A stretch of DNA of 64,000 nucleotides from Lactobacillus huangpiensis (GTDB lineage Bacteria > Bacillota > Bacilli > Lactobacillales > Lactobacillaceae): NCBI RefSeq assembly GCF_019972815.1, contig NZ_BPPA01000007.1:1-64000 (forward strand). The letters run 5' to 3'. Numbering within the stretch: position 1 is the stretch's first letter; each line of letters opens with the position of its first letter. The notes beneath the pieces were generated by a model that did no database searches, had not been told where the DNA came from, and worked only from the letters and a program-made list of their open reading frames with translations. Positions 6,490-16,369 of the stretch are shown here, in pieces. Both the position numbers and the translations under genes were made by a program.

Positions 6490-8100
6490 TTAACAATTTA
6501 ATCTTAAAGTTTTATTTTCAAGTACATAGTGTGTAAAATGTGCATGTTTAAATTCAATATCGTCATAATAATGAGCAACCTCAATCACTGTACAATCTAA
6601 ATTTTGAATAATTTTATTTATTTTGTCCGACATTTTTGGATCTAAACTAGAAGTTGCTTCATCAATTAAAATAATTTTTTTATTAAAAAGAAGAGCTCTA
6701 GCAATTTCGATTCGCTGCCGTTGTCCACCAGATAAGTTTTTCCCACTTTCACCATAATATCTATTTAAAGCATCGTTACCTAGTTCATTAATCAATCCTA
6801 CTTTTTCAAGAACAAATAAACAATCTTTAGTTGAGAAATCCTCGCCTAAAGTTAGATTAAAACGCAAAGTATCATTAAATAAGTTGGGATTTTGTCTTAT
6901 ATAAGCAATCCTACCAGATTCGAGAATATTGTTTATTTTACTATTCTTTTCCCTCAAATAAATTTTTCCGCTACTTGGTTTAATAGAACCCTGAATCAAA
7001 TTAAGTATTGTCGATTTACCAACACCAGAAGCTCCTGTAATCAAAATTTTTTCTCCAAAAGTAATATTTAAATTCAAATTATTGATAATCTGTTTACCAT
7101 TTGAGTACGTAAAATAAACATTTTCAAAACAAATTTTTGGCTTAATATCTTTCGATATTTTTTTAGGAGCTTTAAATTCAATCATATGTTCACTATAAGA
7201 TTTTCGAATTTCTTGAGTAGTTTTTATCTTACTAAGATACTCTGAAACTGTTCCTAATGGACCTACGACTCTGTCACTAGCCATAAAAATACCAATCAAA
7301 GCTGCAGAAGATATCTTTCTTTGAATAACTAAAAGCAAGCCAATACCAATAGGTAAAATATAACTAACAACTGAAAGAATTGAAGCGACAAAAAAAGTAA
7401 CAGCTTGCCAGTTATTCATAAGTAAATAAGAATTTTCGGATTCATTTAAATACTTATCTGTATCATTGTACATATACTTTTCAGCTAAATAAGTTTTGAT
7501 AGTATTGGCTCCATTAAATAAATCAGTTACCTTACTTAAAAATCTACTACTATCTTCCTGCCACTTTGAAGAAGTGGCAGTTAATTTTTTACCAAAAATC
7601 TTTGGAGTTATCATAGGTAATAAAGAAAATAAAATAAACAAAATTCCAATAGGTATGCTTAAACTTAAAATATAAATTCCAGAGATTAATGCCATTAACA
7701 AAGACGCAAATACTTCAAACATCAGACTAAAGTAATCTGTTTCAACCAATTTAAAATCATTAAATATTTTTGAGACATTATCCGCAGTATCACTACTAAA
7801 AGTTGAAGTATTAATTTGCCCATAAATAAAATTACTTTTGAGCTTTACATTAAGCTTTTTTATTGCTAAATTTATTAACATTTTTCTTAAAGTCATTGAA
7901 AAATACACAATAGCCATTGCTGAAAAGCTTTTGACAGCATAAAACATTACTTCTAAAAATGTTGAGTTATGATTAAAATTTGCTATAGAAGAAAGTACCT
8001 GTGCCAAAACTACTCCATCAAATGATGAAATAATTGTTGTTATTATTATTGAAAATACGAGCCAATTAGGTAACCATCTAATTATGTTTTTTATTTTCAT
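6490..8100 (-). CDS. ABC exporter, fused membrane and ATPase domains
   Basis: This is a half-size ABC exporter of about 536 aa. Residues 1-310 hold about six membrane segments (for example 16-40, 56-75, 130-170, 240-262). The nucleotide-binding domain follows, with Walker A GASGVGKST near 359-367, signature LSGGQRQR near 459, Walker B IILIDEA near 479-485 and the switch His in VAHYYD near 513. The ATG at 8100 is preferred; a GTG three codons earlier overlaps the ribosome site. The gene follows the acyltransferase by 28-37 bp. By context it probably exported a lipid or acylated product made by its neighbours. Substrate is unknown. Confidence 0.85.
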   Translation of the reverse strand: MKIKNIIRWLPNWLVFSIIITTIISSFDGVVLAQVLSSIANFNHNSTFLEVMFYAVKSFSAMAIVYFSMTLRKMLINLAIKKLNVKLKSNFIYGQINTSTFSSDTADNVSKIFNDFKLVETDYFSLMFEVFASLLMALISGIYILSLSIPIGILFILFSLLPMITPKIFGKKLTATSSKWQEDSSRFLSKVTDLFNGANTIKTYLAEKYMYNDTDKYLNESENSYLLMNNWQAVTFFVASILSVVSYILPIGIGLLLVIQRKISSAALIGIFMASDRVVGPLGTVSEYLSKIKTTQEIRKSYSEHMIEFKAPKKISKDIKPKICFENVYFTYSNGKQIINNLNLNITFGEKILITGASGVGKSTILNLIQGSIKPSSGKIYLREKNSKINNILESGRIAYIRQNPNLFNDTLRFNLTLGEDFSTKDCLFVLEKVGLINELGNDALNRYYGESGKNLSGGQRQRIEIARALLFNKKIILIDEATSSLDPKMSDKINKIIQNLDCTVIEVAHYYDDIEFKHAHFTHYVLENKTLRLNC

Positions 8101-8137
8101 TTTTATCACCGTTGTATATTAAATTAATATATAATAC

Positions 8138-9067
8138 TTAATTGATTGATATTCTATTTTTGGAAAACAAATACCAATACCACCACTTTTCAGGAGTCTT
8201 AACTATTATACTGTTTATCAGTCTGTGAATATTATTATTAATCTGTCCTACTGTCATATCTTTTATATTTATCTTGGAATAAAATCTTAATTCATAATGA
8301 GGAAAATCATCTATTCTTGTAAAAGTAACTGGTTGTATATTTGAATTATTTCGTTTAGCTAAGGCTGCTAATCCGTACGCTACGGGAAAGAAATTATCTA
8401 AATACTTAGTACGATACTTGGGTTTAGGACCTAATGTATATTCTGGAAATTCAAGTATATTTTTTGAATTTTTTAATAAATTATCCAACTTAAAAAGAGC
8501 ATTAACTGGGTTAGATGTGTCTAAAACTTCTGTTATGTACTTTTTTAAGCTCGATAACATTACATCTAAAATGGACCGCATATGCTCCCCTTCATCACCA
8601 TTAGCTAATGGAACATTTTGAATTCTTAAACTCGCCAATATTATTGGTATAGAATAAAAATCTCCCCAATGTGGACTAAAAATTATCGTATTTCCTCTCT
8701 TAATATCATTTAATTTTTCTTCATTTATAATAATTAAATTATTTTTTAGAAAACACTTTGTCTGAGAAAATAAATAAACAAATATAGCATCAGTTTCTTG
8801 AAACAAAATATAGTTAGCCCATTTTTTGCTCAGTGACTCTTGGTTTTTTAAATTAGTAAACTTCATGGCTTTACTTGCAATTGTCACAAGGTCTTGAATA
8901 TTTTCTTTTTTTTCGTTTATTTCAATTTGTCTAATTAAAGAAATTTCTTTCCAAATCAAATCAAGTTGATTACTTTTTTTTAATACTTGGAAAAGACGTT
9001 GATCATCTAGATCACTCAAATACATAGAAAAATCATAAATCATTCTGTTGACTCTTTTCTTAAACAA
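8138..9067 (-). CDS. LpxL/HtrB-like lysophospholipid acyltransferase-family protein
   Basis: The protein (309 aa from TTG at 9067, or about 301 aa from the ATG of MIYDFS) shows the acyltransferase His-acid motif in FSPHWGDFYS near residue 135. It also has a central LEFPEYTLG and the C-terminal PEKWWYWY that closes LpxL/HtrB (LABLAT) proteins. Known members transfer acyl chains from acyl-ACP to lipid A or related glycolipids. Such enzymes are unusual in a Gram-positive. The carrier-protein/AOS gene is directly upstream and the ABC exporter directly downstream. I infer N- or O-acylation of a small amino-lipid; the acceptor is unknown. Confidence 0.7.
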   Translation of the reverse strand: MFKKRVNRMIYDFSMYLSDLDDQRLFQVLKKSNQLDLIWKEISLIRQIEINEKKENIQDLVTIASKAMKFTNLKNQESLSKKWANYILFQETDAIFVYLFSQTKCFLKNNLIIINEEKLNDIKRGNTIIFSPHWGDFYSIPIILASLRIQNVPLANGDEGEHMRSILDVMLSSLKKYITEVLDTSNPVNALFKLDNLLKNSKNILEFPEYTLGPKPKYRTKYLDNFFPVAYGLAALAKRNNSNIQPVTFTRIDDFPHYELRFYSKINIKDMTVGQINNNIHRLINSIIVKTPEKWWYWYLFSKNRISIN

Positions 9068-9359
9068 TCAAATCTTTTTCATTAACAATATTACCAATCA
9101 TGTTTACATTTGTACTATGTCCACCTACTTGTACAATGGAATCTTCCGTACCTAAAAATTGTGCAATCGCATGTTCTAAATCTTCATGAATTTTTAGCTC
9201 TCCTCCTAATAGCCTACTACCAGACACAGATGTTCCATACTTGTCTATAGCAACTTTAGCAGCTTCTTTTACATTACTATCACCATTTAATCCCAAGTAG
9301 TTATATGTAGAATAATTTATATATGTTTTGCCTCCTTCATTTATATAATTAGTAGGCAC
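9060..9359 (-). pseudogene. Alpha-oxoamine synthase, N-terminal fragment (downstream part of a frameshifted gene)
   Basis: The frame reads YINYSTYNYLGLNGD and then YGTSVSGSRLLGGELKIHEDL, followed by FLGTEDSIVQVGGHSTNVN. This is the start of the PLP-dependent AOS family (BioF, KBL, serine palmitoyltransferase). These enzymes join an acyl thioester to an amino acid with loss of CO2. The frame stops about 290 residues early, just after the position before the usual DxxxH(A/N)S motif, so the PLP lysine is missing. The stop overlaps the start of the acyltransferase, as a deletion would leave it. It is in a different frame from the carrier-protein part upstream. Confidence 0.7.
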
Positions 9360-9724
9360 TCCTTCATCCTAATAAAATATGGCACCTTATCTCCATACTT
9401 CTTTTGTATTTCGTCAAATTTAATTATTTCAGGAAATGAATTTATACTTGATACGTTTTTTTCATATTTTGATACATTAATACCTAATTCTTTCTGAATT
9501 ATACTCCAAACCTCGCCTACGGTAATTTCCTCACTAAGTTCTTTATAATCAATGGATTTTTCAGATAATCCATATTCAAACTCAATTGTCTGAATTAAAT
9601 CAATCATCATTAATGAGTCAAAATCCATATCAACAATTAACTTATCACTCTTTTTTATTGTTTCTTTATTTTCTCCAGATATCTCAGAAATTATATTGAG
9701 CAACTTACTGAATTCTTTTTCCAT
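9341..9724 (-). pseudogene. Acyl carrier domain plus AOS linker (upstream part of a frameshifted gene)
   Basis: Residues 1-80 form a phosphopantetheine carrier domain; the attachment Ser is Ser37 in DMDFDSLMMIDL. Residues 95-122 (FPEIIKFDEIQKKYGDKVPYFIRMKE) are the typical lead-in to an alpha-oxoamine synthase. The frame then changes at AAGGAG: a -1 shift would continue into the AOS fragment with no loss of homology (MKE/VPTNYINEGG). So the original gene encoded an ACP-AOS fusion. ATG and an AAGGGA ribosome site are intact. The fragment may still make a free carrier protein. Confidence 0.65.
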
Positions 9725-9889
9725 AGTTAAATCCCTTCTAAATAAATTTTATTTAACACAATGATTATAACATTTTTATTATTTATATTAATAACAGTTA
9801 ATGTTAATTGTTAGCGTCAACTTTTTGTGTGTAATAAACTTTTAGCCCTTACCTGCTGCTAGTTGCAGGTTTCACTTTTTAAATTATTT

Positions 9890-10570
9890 GCTCAGATAGT
9901 TCTAATATTTTACCGCCATTAATAATTCTTTGATGCCAGTAATGTGTCTTAACTGCTTCGTCAAAGTTTGCTTGAAAATGCTCATAATACTACATTTTTT
10001 ACCTTAAAGTGCTGATCTTCACGCTTAATTTGCTACTCTTTAATAATTTTTATTTACTTTTCAAGCAAATACTTAGTTATATTACCACTTATATGACCTT
10101 CACCGCTGATAAGTAGTAGTCTGCGTATTTAAAATAGCTTGCCAGTTGCCTAAGATATAAGTTTTGACCTTCTTTAACATCTCGATTTGGGTAATGTTAA
10201 AGCTCGATCACTATAACGCGTTTTAAAATATAATTCTACTTTGTCGCGTTGACTGTTTAAAGCCCCAAGTGATATAAACAATAAGTGGCGGCTATTTTAG
10301 TATTAACAGCAGCCTTACGACAATATTTCAATAAGTGAAAGCAATTTAAAACAAGCTTACAATTAGGTAATATTTAACCCTTTCTCTAATCCAAGGTGCA
10401 TCATCACTAGAAAGATAAAATTGCTTTGCTTGTGGCACAGTACTTGATCTGGTTGGTTAGGCAGCCGTCGAGCTTTGAGGTGCACAATATTGGCGTAGCT
10501 GCTACATAAATAAATCATCAAATAATGCAATAAGCCTTTTTGCTTGTCTTCTTTCCCTTCTTTCGTCATC
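9890..10570 (-). pseudogene. Decayed ISLre2-type (UPF0236) transposase
   Basis: Several minus-strand frames contain recognisable pieces: YLSSDDAPWIRERVKYYL followed by CKLVLNCFHLLKYC, and further downstream SGEGHISGNITKYLL. These correspond to the DGA-WI, F-L-KY and S-EGH-S blocks of ISLre2-family transposases. Stops and frameshifts separate them, so no functional protein is possible. The uppermost frame (10363-10569) is the longest surviving piece but continues in the wrong frame after the middle. Confidence 0.5.
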
Positions 10571-10609
10571 TTAGTAACTATCCTTATTTTAAAATTGAAT
10601 TGTTTTTAT

Positions 10610-11390
10610 TGTCCTATGCTATTAATTTAAGAAATAAGCTGTTTTCTGCTATTCAAAGTATCGAAAATTATGATGATGACTTATCACCTAATGATTAATC
10701 ATAAACGTGTCCAACGCTTAATGCGTGAGAACAATTTAGGAGCTAATAAATATAATCTGAGAGCCGATAAATATGATTCTTCAAAGGGTCCACAAAATAA
10801 GAAAGCTAAGAATCGGTTCCATCAAAAGTTTAAGACTGATAGACCATATCAAAAGGTCGTAACTGATATTAGTGAATTTAGATATGGTAACATGACTATC
10901 CGTGATCGTGTATATTTATCGCCATTTAAGGACTTATTCAATGGTGAAATTATTAGTTATACGATCACCGATCGTCCATTAACAAGATATGTTCTAGAAG
11001 GATTAGAGGGAGTGTTTACTGCAAGACAAAAGCTATTAAATTATCGAATGATAATCCATAGTGATCAAGGAATTCAATATTAATCTAATCCATATCGACA
11101 TGCTTTACGAAAACATAAAGTATTTCAAAGCATGTCACGAAGAGCTACATATCATGATAATGCAGCTATGGAAAGTTTCTTTCACATTATGAAAGTTGAA
11201 ATGAATTATTTTACACATCACTTTGATACTAAGAAACAATTGGTTAAGGCAATGAAAGAATGGCTAAGTTATTACAATGAAGATAGAATTCGGCACAAAC
11301 TAAAAGGCTTAACTCCGATTCAATATCGGAATCAAGCCTTAAGTAAAATGATATAAAACTAACGTCCAGTTTTAGGGGTTAGCTTCAGAA
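10610..11390 (+). mobile_element. IS3-family element remnant
   Basis: It consists of a damaged OrfB followed by an end-like sequence (about 11363-11389, ACGTCCAGTTTTAGG ... AGCTTCA). The OrfA part and left end are missing or unrecognisable. It has the same orientation as the IS3 fragment at the start of the window, but the C-terminal residues differ, so the two are different elements. Confidence 0.6.
10670..11356 (+). pseudogene. IS3-family (IS150-like) transposase OrfB, disrupted
   Basis: The frame encodes the integrase core: the HTH-like INHKRVQRLMRENNLG, then TDRPYQKVVTDISEF with the first catalytic Asp, IIHSDQGIQY with the second Asp, and DNAAMESFF with the Glu. A TAA at about 11081-11083 interrupts it right after IQY. 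The same frame then resumes to the normal C-terminus (LTPIQYRNQAL). The first residues (about 10650-10690) also change frame relative to the family's NYGYRRI motif. A nonsense change plus an upstream frameshift make it inactive. Confidence 0.75.
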
Positions 11391-11403
11391 TCTGCTGTTT
11401 TTA

Positions 11404-12093
11404 TTATTTGATATTTTGAAAGCGATCAATGTCCCTAGATTGAATAACTGCAACAGTTCCTTTTTTAAATGATAATTCAAATTGATCTTTATTAGGTAAA
11501 AATTCATTCGAACTAAACGAGACAGGATTATTCCCGCTAAAATCTGTTAAATTATATTTAGCTCCCGTAATTTTTAAATTTTGAACAGCTGTTAATGGTA
11601 TTACTCCAAAATATTTATAAGTTGGTAATTTTTCTATCAAATGTTGTCCGTTATTGTAGAATCTGATTGAATTTTGTTGGTCAATAAGTTCGATGCTTTC
11701 AGCAAACTGGTTAAATCCAGGTTTAAGAACCATAAATAAATTAGATAGAAAATGATCTAATCGCCCTCCAGTTGCTCCAAAAAGGCTTAAATGAGAAGCA
11801 TGATAATCTATAAAAGCACATCTAATAACCATTTCAGCATCCGTCAAGTCTTTTTCTGGAAGAGAATACCTGATATCATTAACATTTTTTTCAATTGCAG
11901 CTAATTCATTTTTTTGCAATGAATCAAAATCTCCTTCAGCTAAATCGGCCTTTATACCCATTTCTTCTAAAAGATAAGTCCCACGATCAACTCCGATTAT
12001 TAAATCGCCGTTTTTTTTGGCTGCTAAAAGCTGCTTTTTAAGATCATTAGGCCATAACTGTTTAGGAGCGCCTAGCAACGCCCATGCTTTCAT
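11404..12093 (-). CDS. thiN: Thiamine pyrophosphokinase
   Basis: ThiN transfers pyrophosphate from ATP to thiamine, giving the cofactor TPP. Visible family motifs are GVDRGTYLL near residue 34, EGDFDS near 53, PEKDLTDAE near 79 and GATGGRLDH near 105, which bind ATP, Mg and substrate. The C-terminal beta-rich domain (residues 150-229) is complete. Length (229 aa) is normal. It is the last gene of the priA-to-thiN operon and overlaps rpe by 4 bp. This neighbourhood (rsgA-rpe-thiN) is conserved in Firmicutes and supports the call. Confidence 0.92.
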   Translation of the reverse strand: MKAWALLGAPKQLWPNDLKKQLLAAKKNGDLIIGVDRGTYLLEEMGIKADLAEGDFDSLQKNELAAIEKNVNDIRYSLPEKDLTDAEMVIRCAFIDYHASHLSLFGATGGRLDHFLSNLFMVLKPGFNQFAESIELIDQQNSIRFYNNGQHLIEKLPTYKYFGVIPLTAVQNLKITGAKYNLTDFSGNNPVSFSSNEFLPNKDQFELSFKKGTVAVIQSRDIDRFQNIK

Positions 12094-12737
12094 TCTAATA
12101 TACCTTTCAGTTCAGCAATTTGTTGTTCAACACTATTTTGACAAAAAAGGTATGATCCAGCTACAAAAATTTCTGCTCCTGCATCTTTAGCTTTTTTAGC
12201 AGTTTGTCCGTTGATTCCTCCATCAACTTCAATAGGAACTTTTCCATTTACTAAATTTGATGCTTCTTTAATTCTAGAAAGAGAATCTGGAATAAATTTT
12301 TGTCCACCAAAGCCAGGAAAAACTGTCATTAATAAAATTTGATCTATTTTAGAAATAAATTTGGAAAGTACAGATACGGAAGTATCAGGGTTAAGAACCA
12401 CACCAGCTTTAACTTGATTTTCATTTAAATAATCTAACCAGTAATTTAGTTTCTCTTCAGTCATTGCTTCATAATGAAGCAACATTATTTGAGCACCGGC
12501 CTTAGTAAAAGCTGGTACCAAATCATCAGGATTGTTACTCATCAAGTGAATCTCGGCCACAATAGATGGAAAAGCTTTTTTGAAATCTGAAACAAGTTGT
12601 GGCCCAAAAGATAAATTAGGTACGAAATGCCCATCCATGATGTCAATGTGAAATCGGTTAATGCCTGCATTCACAGCTGTTTGAATGTCTTTTTCTAAAT
12701 TTAAGTTATTAATATTTAGTATTGATGGTGCTATCAC
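12090..12737 (-). CDS. rpe: Ribulose-phosphate 3-epimerase
   Basis: This TIM-barrel metalloenzyme interconverts ribulose-5-P and xylulose-5-P in the pentose phosphate pathway. Typical signatures are MIAPSILN at the start, HIDIMDGHFVPNLSFG near residue 33, EIHLMS near 63, LLMTVFPGFGGQKF near 135 and EVDGGI near 172, with the metal-binding His and Asp residues in place. It is 215 aa, a normal size. It lies 10 bp after rsgA and overlaps thiN by 4 bp. Confidence 0.95.
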   Translation of the reverse strand: MIAPSILNINNLNLEKDIQTAVNAGINRFHIDIMDGHFVPNLSFGPQLVSDFKKAFPSIVAEIHLMSNNPDDLVPAFTKAGAQIMLLHYEAMTEEKLNYWLDYLNENQVKAGVVLNPDTSVSVLSKFISKIDQILLMTVFPGFGGQKFIPDSLSRIKEASNLVNGKVPIEVDGGINGQTAKKAKDAGAEIFVAGSYLFCQNSVEQQIAELKGILE

Positions 12738-12747
12738 TGTATTCTCC

Positions 12748-13641
12748 TTACTTTAAATATTCTGGTAATTTGCCATTTTCTATTTCTTTGCGCAATAACA
12801 AGTAATCATCATAGCGGCTTTTTTTTATTTCGCCTGTTTCAACTAGTTCTTTTACTCTGCACTTGGGTTCATTAAGATGTTGGCAACCACGGAATTTACA
12901 GAATTTACTTGCTCTTCTAAACTCAATAAAATAATTGCATAATTCATTTATTTTAATTGGAGTTAAATCAATTGCTGAAAACCCTGGTGTATCCGCAAGG
13001 TAACCCTTACCTAAAGGAAAGAGGTTTACTGTTCTTGTTGTGTGCTTGCCACGATTTAAGGAATTTGAAATAATCCCAGTTTCTTGGTGCAGACCACTTT
13101 TTAGTGAGTTAATTAAAGTTGATTTGCCCGCACCTGATTGGCCTGCTAAAGTCCATATCTGCTCGGAACCAATGTCATTAGGTAAATTACTTGCAACTTC
13201 TTTTTTACTATAATAGACCTTATAGCCTACTTCTTGATAATAATTCAAATTTTTTTGAATTTTATCTAGGTCGGATATACCAACTAAATCTCTTTTCGAT
13301 AAAAAAATACTTACAGCAATGTTTTTCCAAGAAAAATAAGTTAGAAAGCGATCTAGCAATTGTAATGAAAAATCTGGTTGTACAGCAGACATTACGAGTA
13401 AAATTTGAGTCACATTGGCTACAGCAGGACGACCAATCAGGTTTTGGCGAGGCAACACTGCAACCAAATAACTTGTGCCTTGATCATCAATTTGAATCTT
13501 AACGTGATCACCAACAGTAGGTTTTAAATTATTTTTACGGAAAACCCCTCTGGCACGGGTTCTTATTGTATCAGTGCTCGTCTGAACGTCATAAAAGCCA
13601 GCAATCAGACCAGTAACAATTCCCTGATCTTCTTTAATCAT
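12748..13641 (-). CDS. rsgA: Ribosome small-subunit-dependent GTPase A
   Basis: RsgA is a late 30S assembly GTPase. It has the circularly permuted order: N-terminal OB fold (residues 5-65), G4 SKRDL near 117, G1 [10 protein letters not shown] near 168 and G3 DTPGF near 217. The C-terminal zinc site follows ([14 protein letters not shown]). The ATG at 13641 is preferred because AAGG lies six bases upstream; the longer frame to 13656 lacks a site. That start overlaps the end of prkC by 8 bp, suggesting translational coupling. Confidence 0.95.
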   Translation of the reverse strand: MIKEDQGIVTGLIAGFYDVQTSTDTIRTRARGVFRKNNLKPTVGDHVKIQIDDQGTSYLVAVLPRQNLIGRPAVANVTQILLVMSAVQPDFSLQLLDRFLTYFSWKNIAVSIFLSKRDLVGISDLDKIQKNLNYYQEVGYKVYYSKKEVASNLPNDIGSEQIWTLAGQSGAGKSTLINSLKSGLHQETGIISNSLNRGKHTTRTVNLFPLGKGYLADTPGFSAIDLTPIKINELCNYFIEFRRASKFCKFRGCQHLNEPKCRVKELVETGEIKKSRYDDYLLLRKEIENGKLPEYLK

Positions 13642-15619
13642 TTTTGACCTTCTCATTCAAAATTGTCTGCCCGTCACGCACTACTTTCAGCTGACCAGGA
13701 CCATCCTTAAGTTCAAATGGTATTGAAAAATTCATATCTTTTTTAATGTAAAGATCCCGATAAATATTGTTAATTGAATGATTATCATCTGAAACATAAA
13801 TTTGAACATGATTCCCCCGCTTGTCATCTGAATCATCTTCATCATTATCTTCATAACTAACTGTGAAGTTTTTTATAGCTGTTAGATCACGCTCTTTTTT
13901 TGCGCCTTCAGAAACATTAACTGAAATTGTACTTCCCTTTGGTACTTTAGTACCAGCTGCCGGACTCATTGAAATAATCATACCCTTTTTAACTTTATTT
14001 GAATACGCAGAACTGACTTGCAAAGTTAAACCATGCTTATGTGCAAATTCTTGCGCTTCCTTCAATGAATAATTAGTTAGATCCGGTAATTTAGTCATAT
14101 GATCTTTTGCGCGATGATTCTTTCCTTTTGACACAGTTAAAGTAATGGTTGTTTGGTCTGGCTTTACCTCCACATCAGCTGCAACACTTTGAGAAATAAC
14201 ATGATCAGGTGGAACGTTATAAGAAAATTGGTTTTCGCGAATTATTTCAAAGCCCAATTTTTCTAGCTTGTGTACTGCTATTTCATATTCGTCTCCAGTG
14301 ACATCAGGTACTCTTACCATACCTGCTCCATCTGATATATAAAGATCAATGTATCTGCCTCGTTTTATTTCTACTCCTGCAGTAGGTGAAGTTTCAATTA
14401 CTTTACCACGATCTATACTGTCAGAACTCCGGTGTTTTATTTTGCCTACTTTCAAGCCTACCATCTCAAGCCTATTTCTTGCGCTTCTTTCGCTCATATT
14501 TGTAACGTCTGGAATACGTACATCTTTATGATTGTTGCTGTTTAAAACAAAAAACATTAATCCAACGATTAAAACCGCAGCAATTCCAACAAAAAGCCAC
14601 CACCATTTATGTTTACGCAAAGCCTGTGTAAAACTGGAATGATTTACTTTGGACTTATCACCTGATTCATCATTCTGTGTTCTGCTTTCTTCATCTAATC
14701 TATTGCTATTTGGATCAGATTTGAAATTAGGTAATATAATGGTTTCGTCATCATTATTCCCATGAGTTGGCTTAAAAACCGGTTCATTAGCCCTACCTGG
14801 CTCTAAACTACTGTCGAGATCATCTTTCATTTCTTTGGCTGAATCATATCTGTCACGTGGATCTTTAGCAGTAGCTTTTAAAACAACATTTTCTAAAGAT
14901 TGGGGAATGTTTGGATCTTGTTTTCGTATCGAGGGAATTGGCTCTTGTGCGTGTTTTAAAGCAATTGAAACAGCTGAATCTCCGTTAAATGGAACATGAC
15001 CAGTAATTAATTCATATAGAATTATGCCTAAAGAATAAATATCAGACTGCTTGGTGACGAGTCCTCCCCTCGTTTGCTCAGGAGACATGTAATGGACAGA
15101 ACCAATCGCTGAGTTAGTTTGGGTAACTGAATTCTGATTAAGAGCCACAGCAATGCCAAAATCGGCAATTTTTATATTTCCATGCTTATCCATTAAAATA
15201 TTTTGCGGTTTTAGATCTCTGTGAATAACATTATGTTTATGAGCCAGGGACATTGCACTTAGTATTTGGTCCATAATGCGGATAATATCTCCTAAATGCA
15301 AAGGAGAATTTGCTCTAATATAGTCTTTTAAATCTGGTCCATCGACATATTCCATTACCATGTATGGCAGTCCATGATCAGTGCCAACATCAAGAACCAT
15401 TACTATATTAGGATGGCTCAGTTCGCTCGTTGCCAGTGCTTCTCTTTGAAAACGAGCCAAAGTTTGCGGTTCTTTTTGCAAATCAAGTCGCAAAATTTTA
15501 ACCGCAACTTTTCGCTGTAAAATTATGTCTTCAGCAAGATAAACATTTGCCATGCCACCTTCACCCAAAGTATCGATTATACGGTAACGATCGCCTAACA
15601 AATAGCCCTTATTTATCAT
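13634..15619 (-). CDS. prkC: Ser/Thr protein kinase with PASTA domains
   Basis: PrkC/StkP-type kinases sense muropeptides or lipid II and phosphorylate division and cell-wall proteins. Residues 10-270 form the kinase: [13 protein letters not shown] (P-loop), VAVKIL (Lys), [10 protein letters not shown] (catalytic loop), DFGIA and the SPEQTRGG activation segment. A single membrane helix lies near 340-362 ([19 protein letters not shown]). Outside are three PASTA repeats (starting [16 protein letters not shown] and LPDLTNYS) and a C-terminal beta-rich extension. It overlaps the partner phosphatase by 4 bp. Confidence 0.95.
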   Translation of the reverse strand: MINKGYLLGDRYRIIDTLGEGGMANVYLAEDIILQRKVAVKILRLDLQKEPQTLARFQREALATSELSHPNIVMVLDVGTDHGLPYMVMEYVDGPDLKDYIRANSPLHLGDIIRIMDQILSAMSLAHKHNVIHRDLKPQNILMDKHGNIKIADFGIAVALNQNSVTQTNSAIGSVHYMSPEQTRGGLVTKQSDIYSLGIILYELITGHVPFNGDSAVSIALKHAQEPIPSIRKQDPNIPQSLENVVLKATAKDPRDRYDSAKEMKDDLDSSLEPGRANEPVFKPTHGNNDDETIILPNFKSDPNSNRLDEESRTQNDESGDKSKVNHSSFTQALRKHKWWWLFVGIAAVLIVGLMFFVLNSNNHKDVRIPDVTNMSERSARNRLEMVGLKVGKIKHRSSDSIDRGKVIETSPTAGVEIKRGRYIDLYISDGAGMVRVPDVTGDEYEIAVHKLEKLGFEIIRENQFSYNVPPDHVISQSVAADVEVKPDQTTITLTVSKGKNHRAKDHMTKLPDLTNYSLKEAQEFAHKHGLTLQVSSAYSNKVKKGMIISMSPAAGTKVPKGSTISVNVSEGAKKERDLTAIKNFTVSYEDNDEDDSDDKRGNHVQIYVSDDNHSINNIYRDLYIKKDMNFSIPFELKDGPGQLKVVRDGQTILNEKVKND

Positions 15620-16365
15620 TTACCGTCACCGCCTTCGTTTAGAATTAAGCAAGCAGTAATATTATCCTCACCACCTAAGCGGTTAGCTTCATCAATCAAT
15701 TTTTGACACCGATTCTTTAATGATAAATCTTTTGTAGCAAGAATTTGCTGAATCTGTGGGTCACTTAATGAGTTTGTTAACCCATCGGTACAAAGCAAAA
15801 TAATATCGTTATCATTTAAAGTTACTTGTTTAAACTCTGGATCAATTGTACTAGAAACCCCCAGTGATTGAGTAATAATATTTTTTTGAGGGTGATTTCT
15901 AGCCTGTTGCTTCGTAATTTGTCCTAATTTTACTAACTCATTAACAAGGGAATGATCTTCAACTAACTGGATGAATTTACCATCAGAGTAACCATATGCT
16001 CTTGAATCCCCGAGATGTGCAATTAAAGCTTCGTTGTTAAAAATAGCAGCCAGGACAATAGTGGTACCCATACCATTTAGATCTGGAAAGCGATCTGCAG
16101 TTCTTAATATAGTTTCATTTTCATTACTTAGCTGGACGTTTAGCCACTTGCGTGCGCTGTCAGAATCGTAAAAGTCAGTAACGCCAAAATTATGACCCAA
16201 ATGACTTACAGCCATAGTTGAGGCTACATCACCTCCCTGATGTCCACCCATACCATCACAAACTATGGCCAACAATGCGTTCCTTTTATTTTTGAAAACC
16301 TGGACAGAATCCTGATTACTCTTGCGTATTCGCCCGATACTAGATGCAAATGCTGTTCTAATCAA
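15616..16365 (-). CDS. prpC: PP2C-family protein phosphatase
   Basis: This Mn/Mg-dependent phosphatase reverses phosphorylation by the neighbouring PrkC. The metal-binding motifs are all present: NQDSV near residue 17, CDGMGGHQGGD near 36, HLGDSRAYG near 113, CTDGL near 190 and GGEDNITA near 232. Length (249 aa) is usual. The start is a TTG with GAGG eight bases upstream. The gene lies 4 bp after rsmB and overlaps prkC by 4 bp, the standard phosphatase-kinase arrangement. Confidence 0.95.
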   Translation of the reverse strand: MIRTAFASSIGRIRKSNQDSVQVFKNKRNALLAIVCDGMGGHQGGDVASTMAVSHLGHNFGVTDFYDSDSARKWLNVQLSNENETILRTADRFPDLNGMGTTIVLAAIFNNEALIAHLGDSRAYGYSDGKFIQLVEDHSLVNELVKLGQITKQQARNHPQKNIITQSLGVSSTIDPEFKQVTLNDNDIILLCTDGLTNSLSDPQIQQILATKDLSLKNRCQKLIDEANRLGGEDNITACLILNEGGDGK

Positions 16366-16369
16366 AACT

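Noticed and set aside
1-11390. Composite transposon formed by the two IS3-type copies
   Set aside because: The C-termini differ (ALSLA versus ALSKMI), so the two fragments are different elements, and one is clearly broken.
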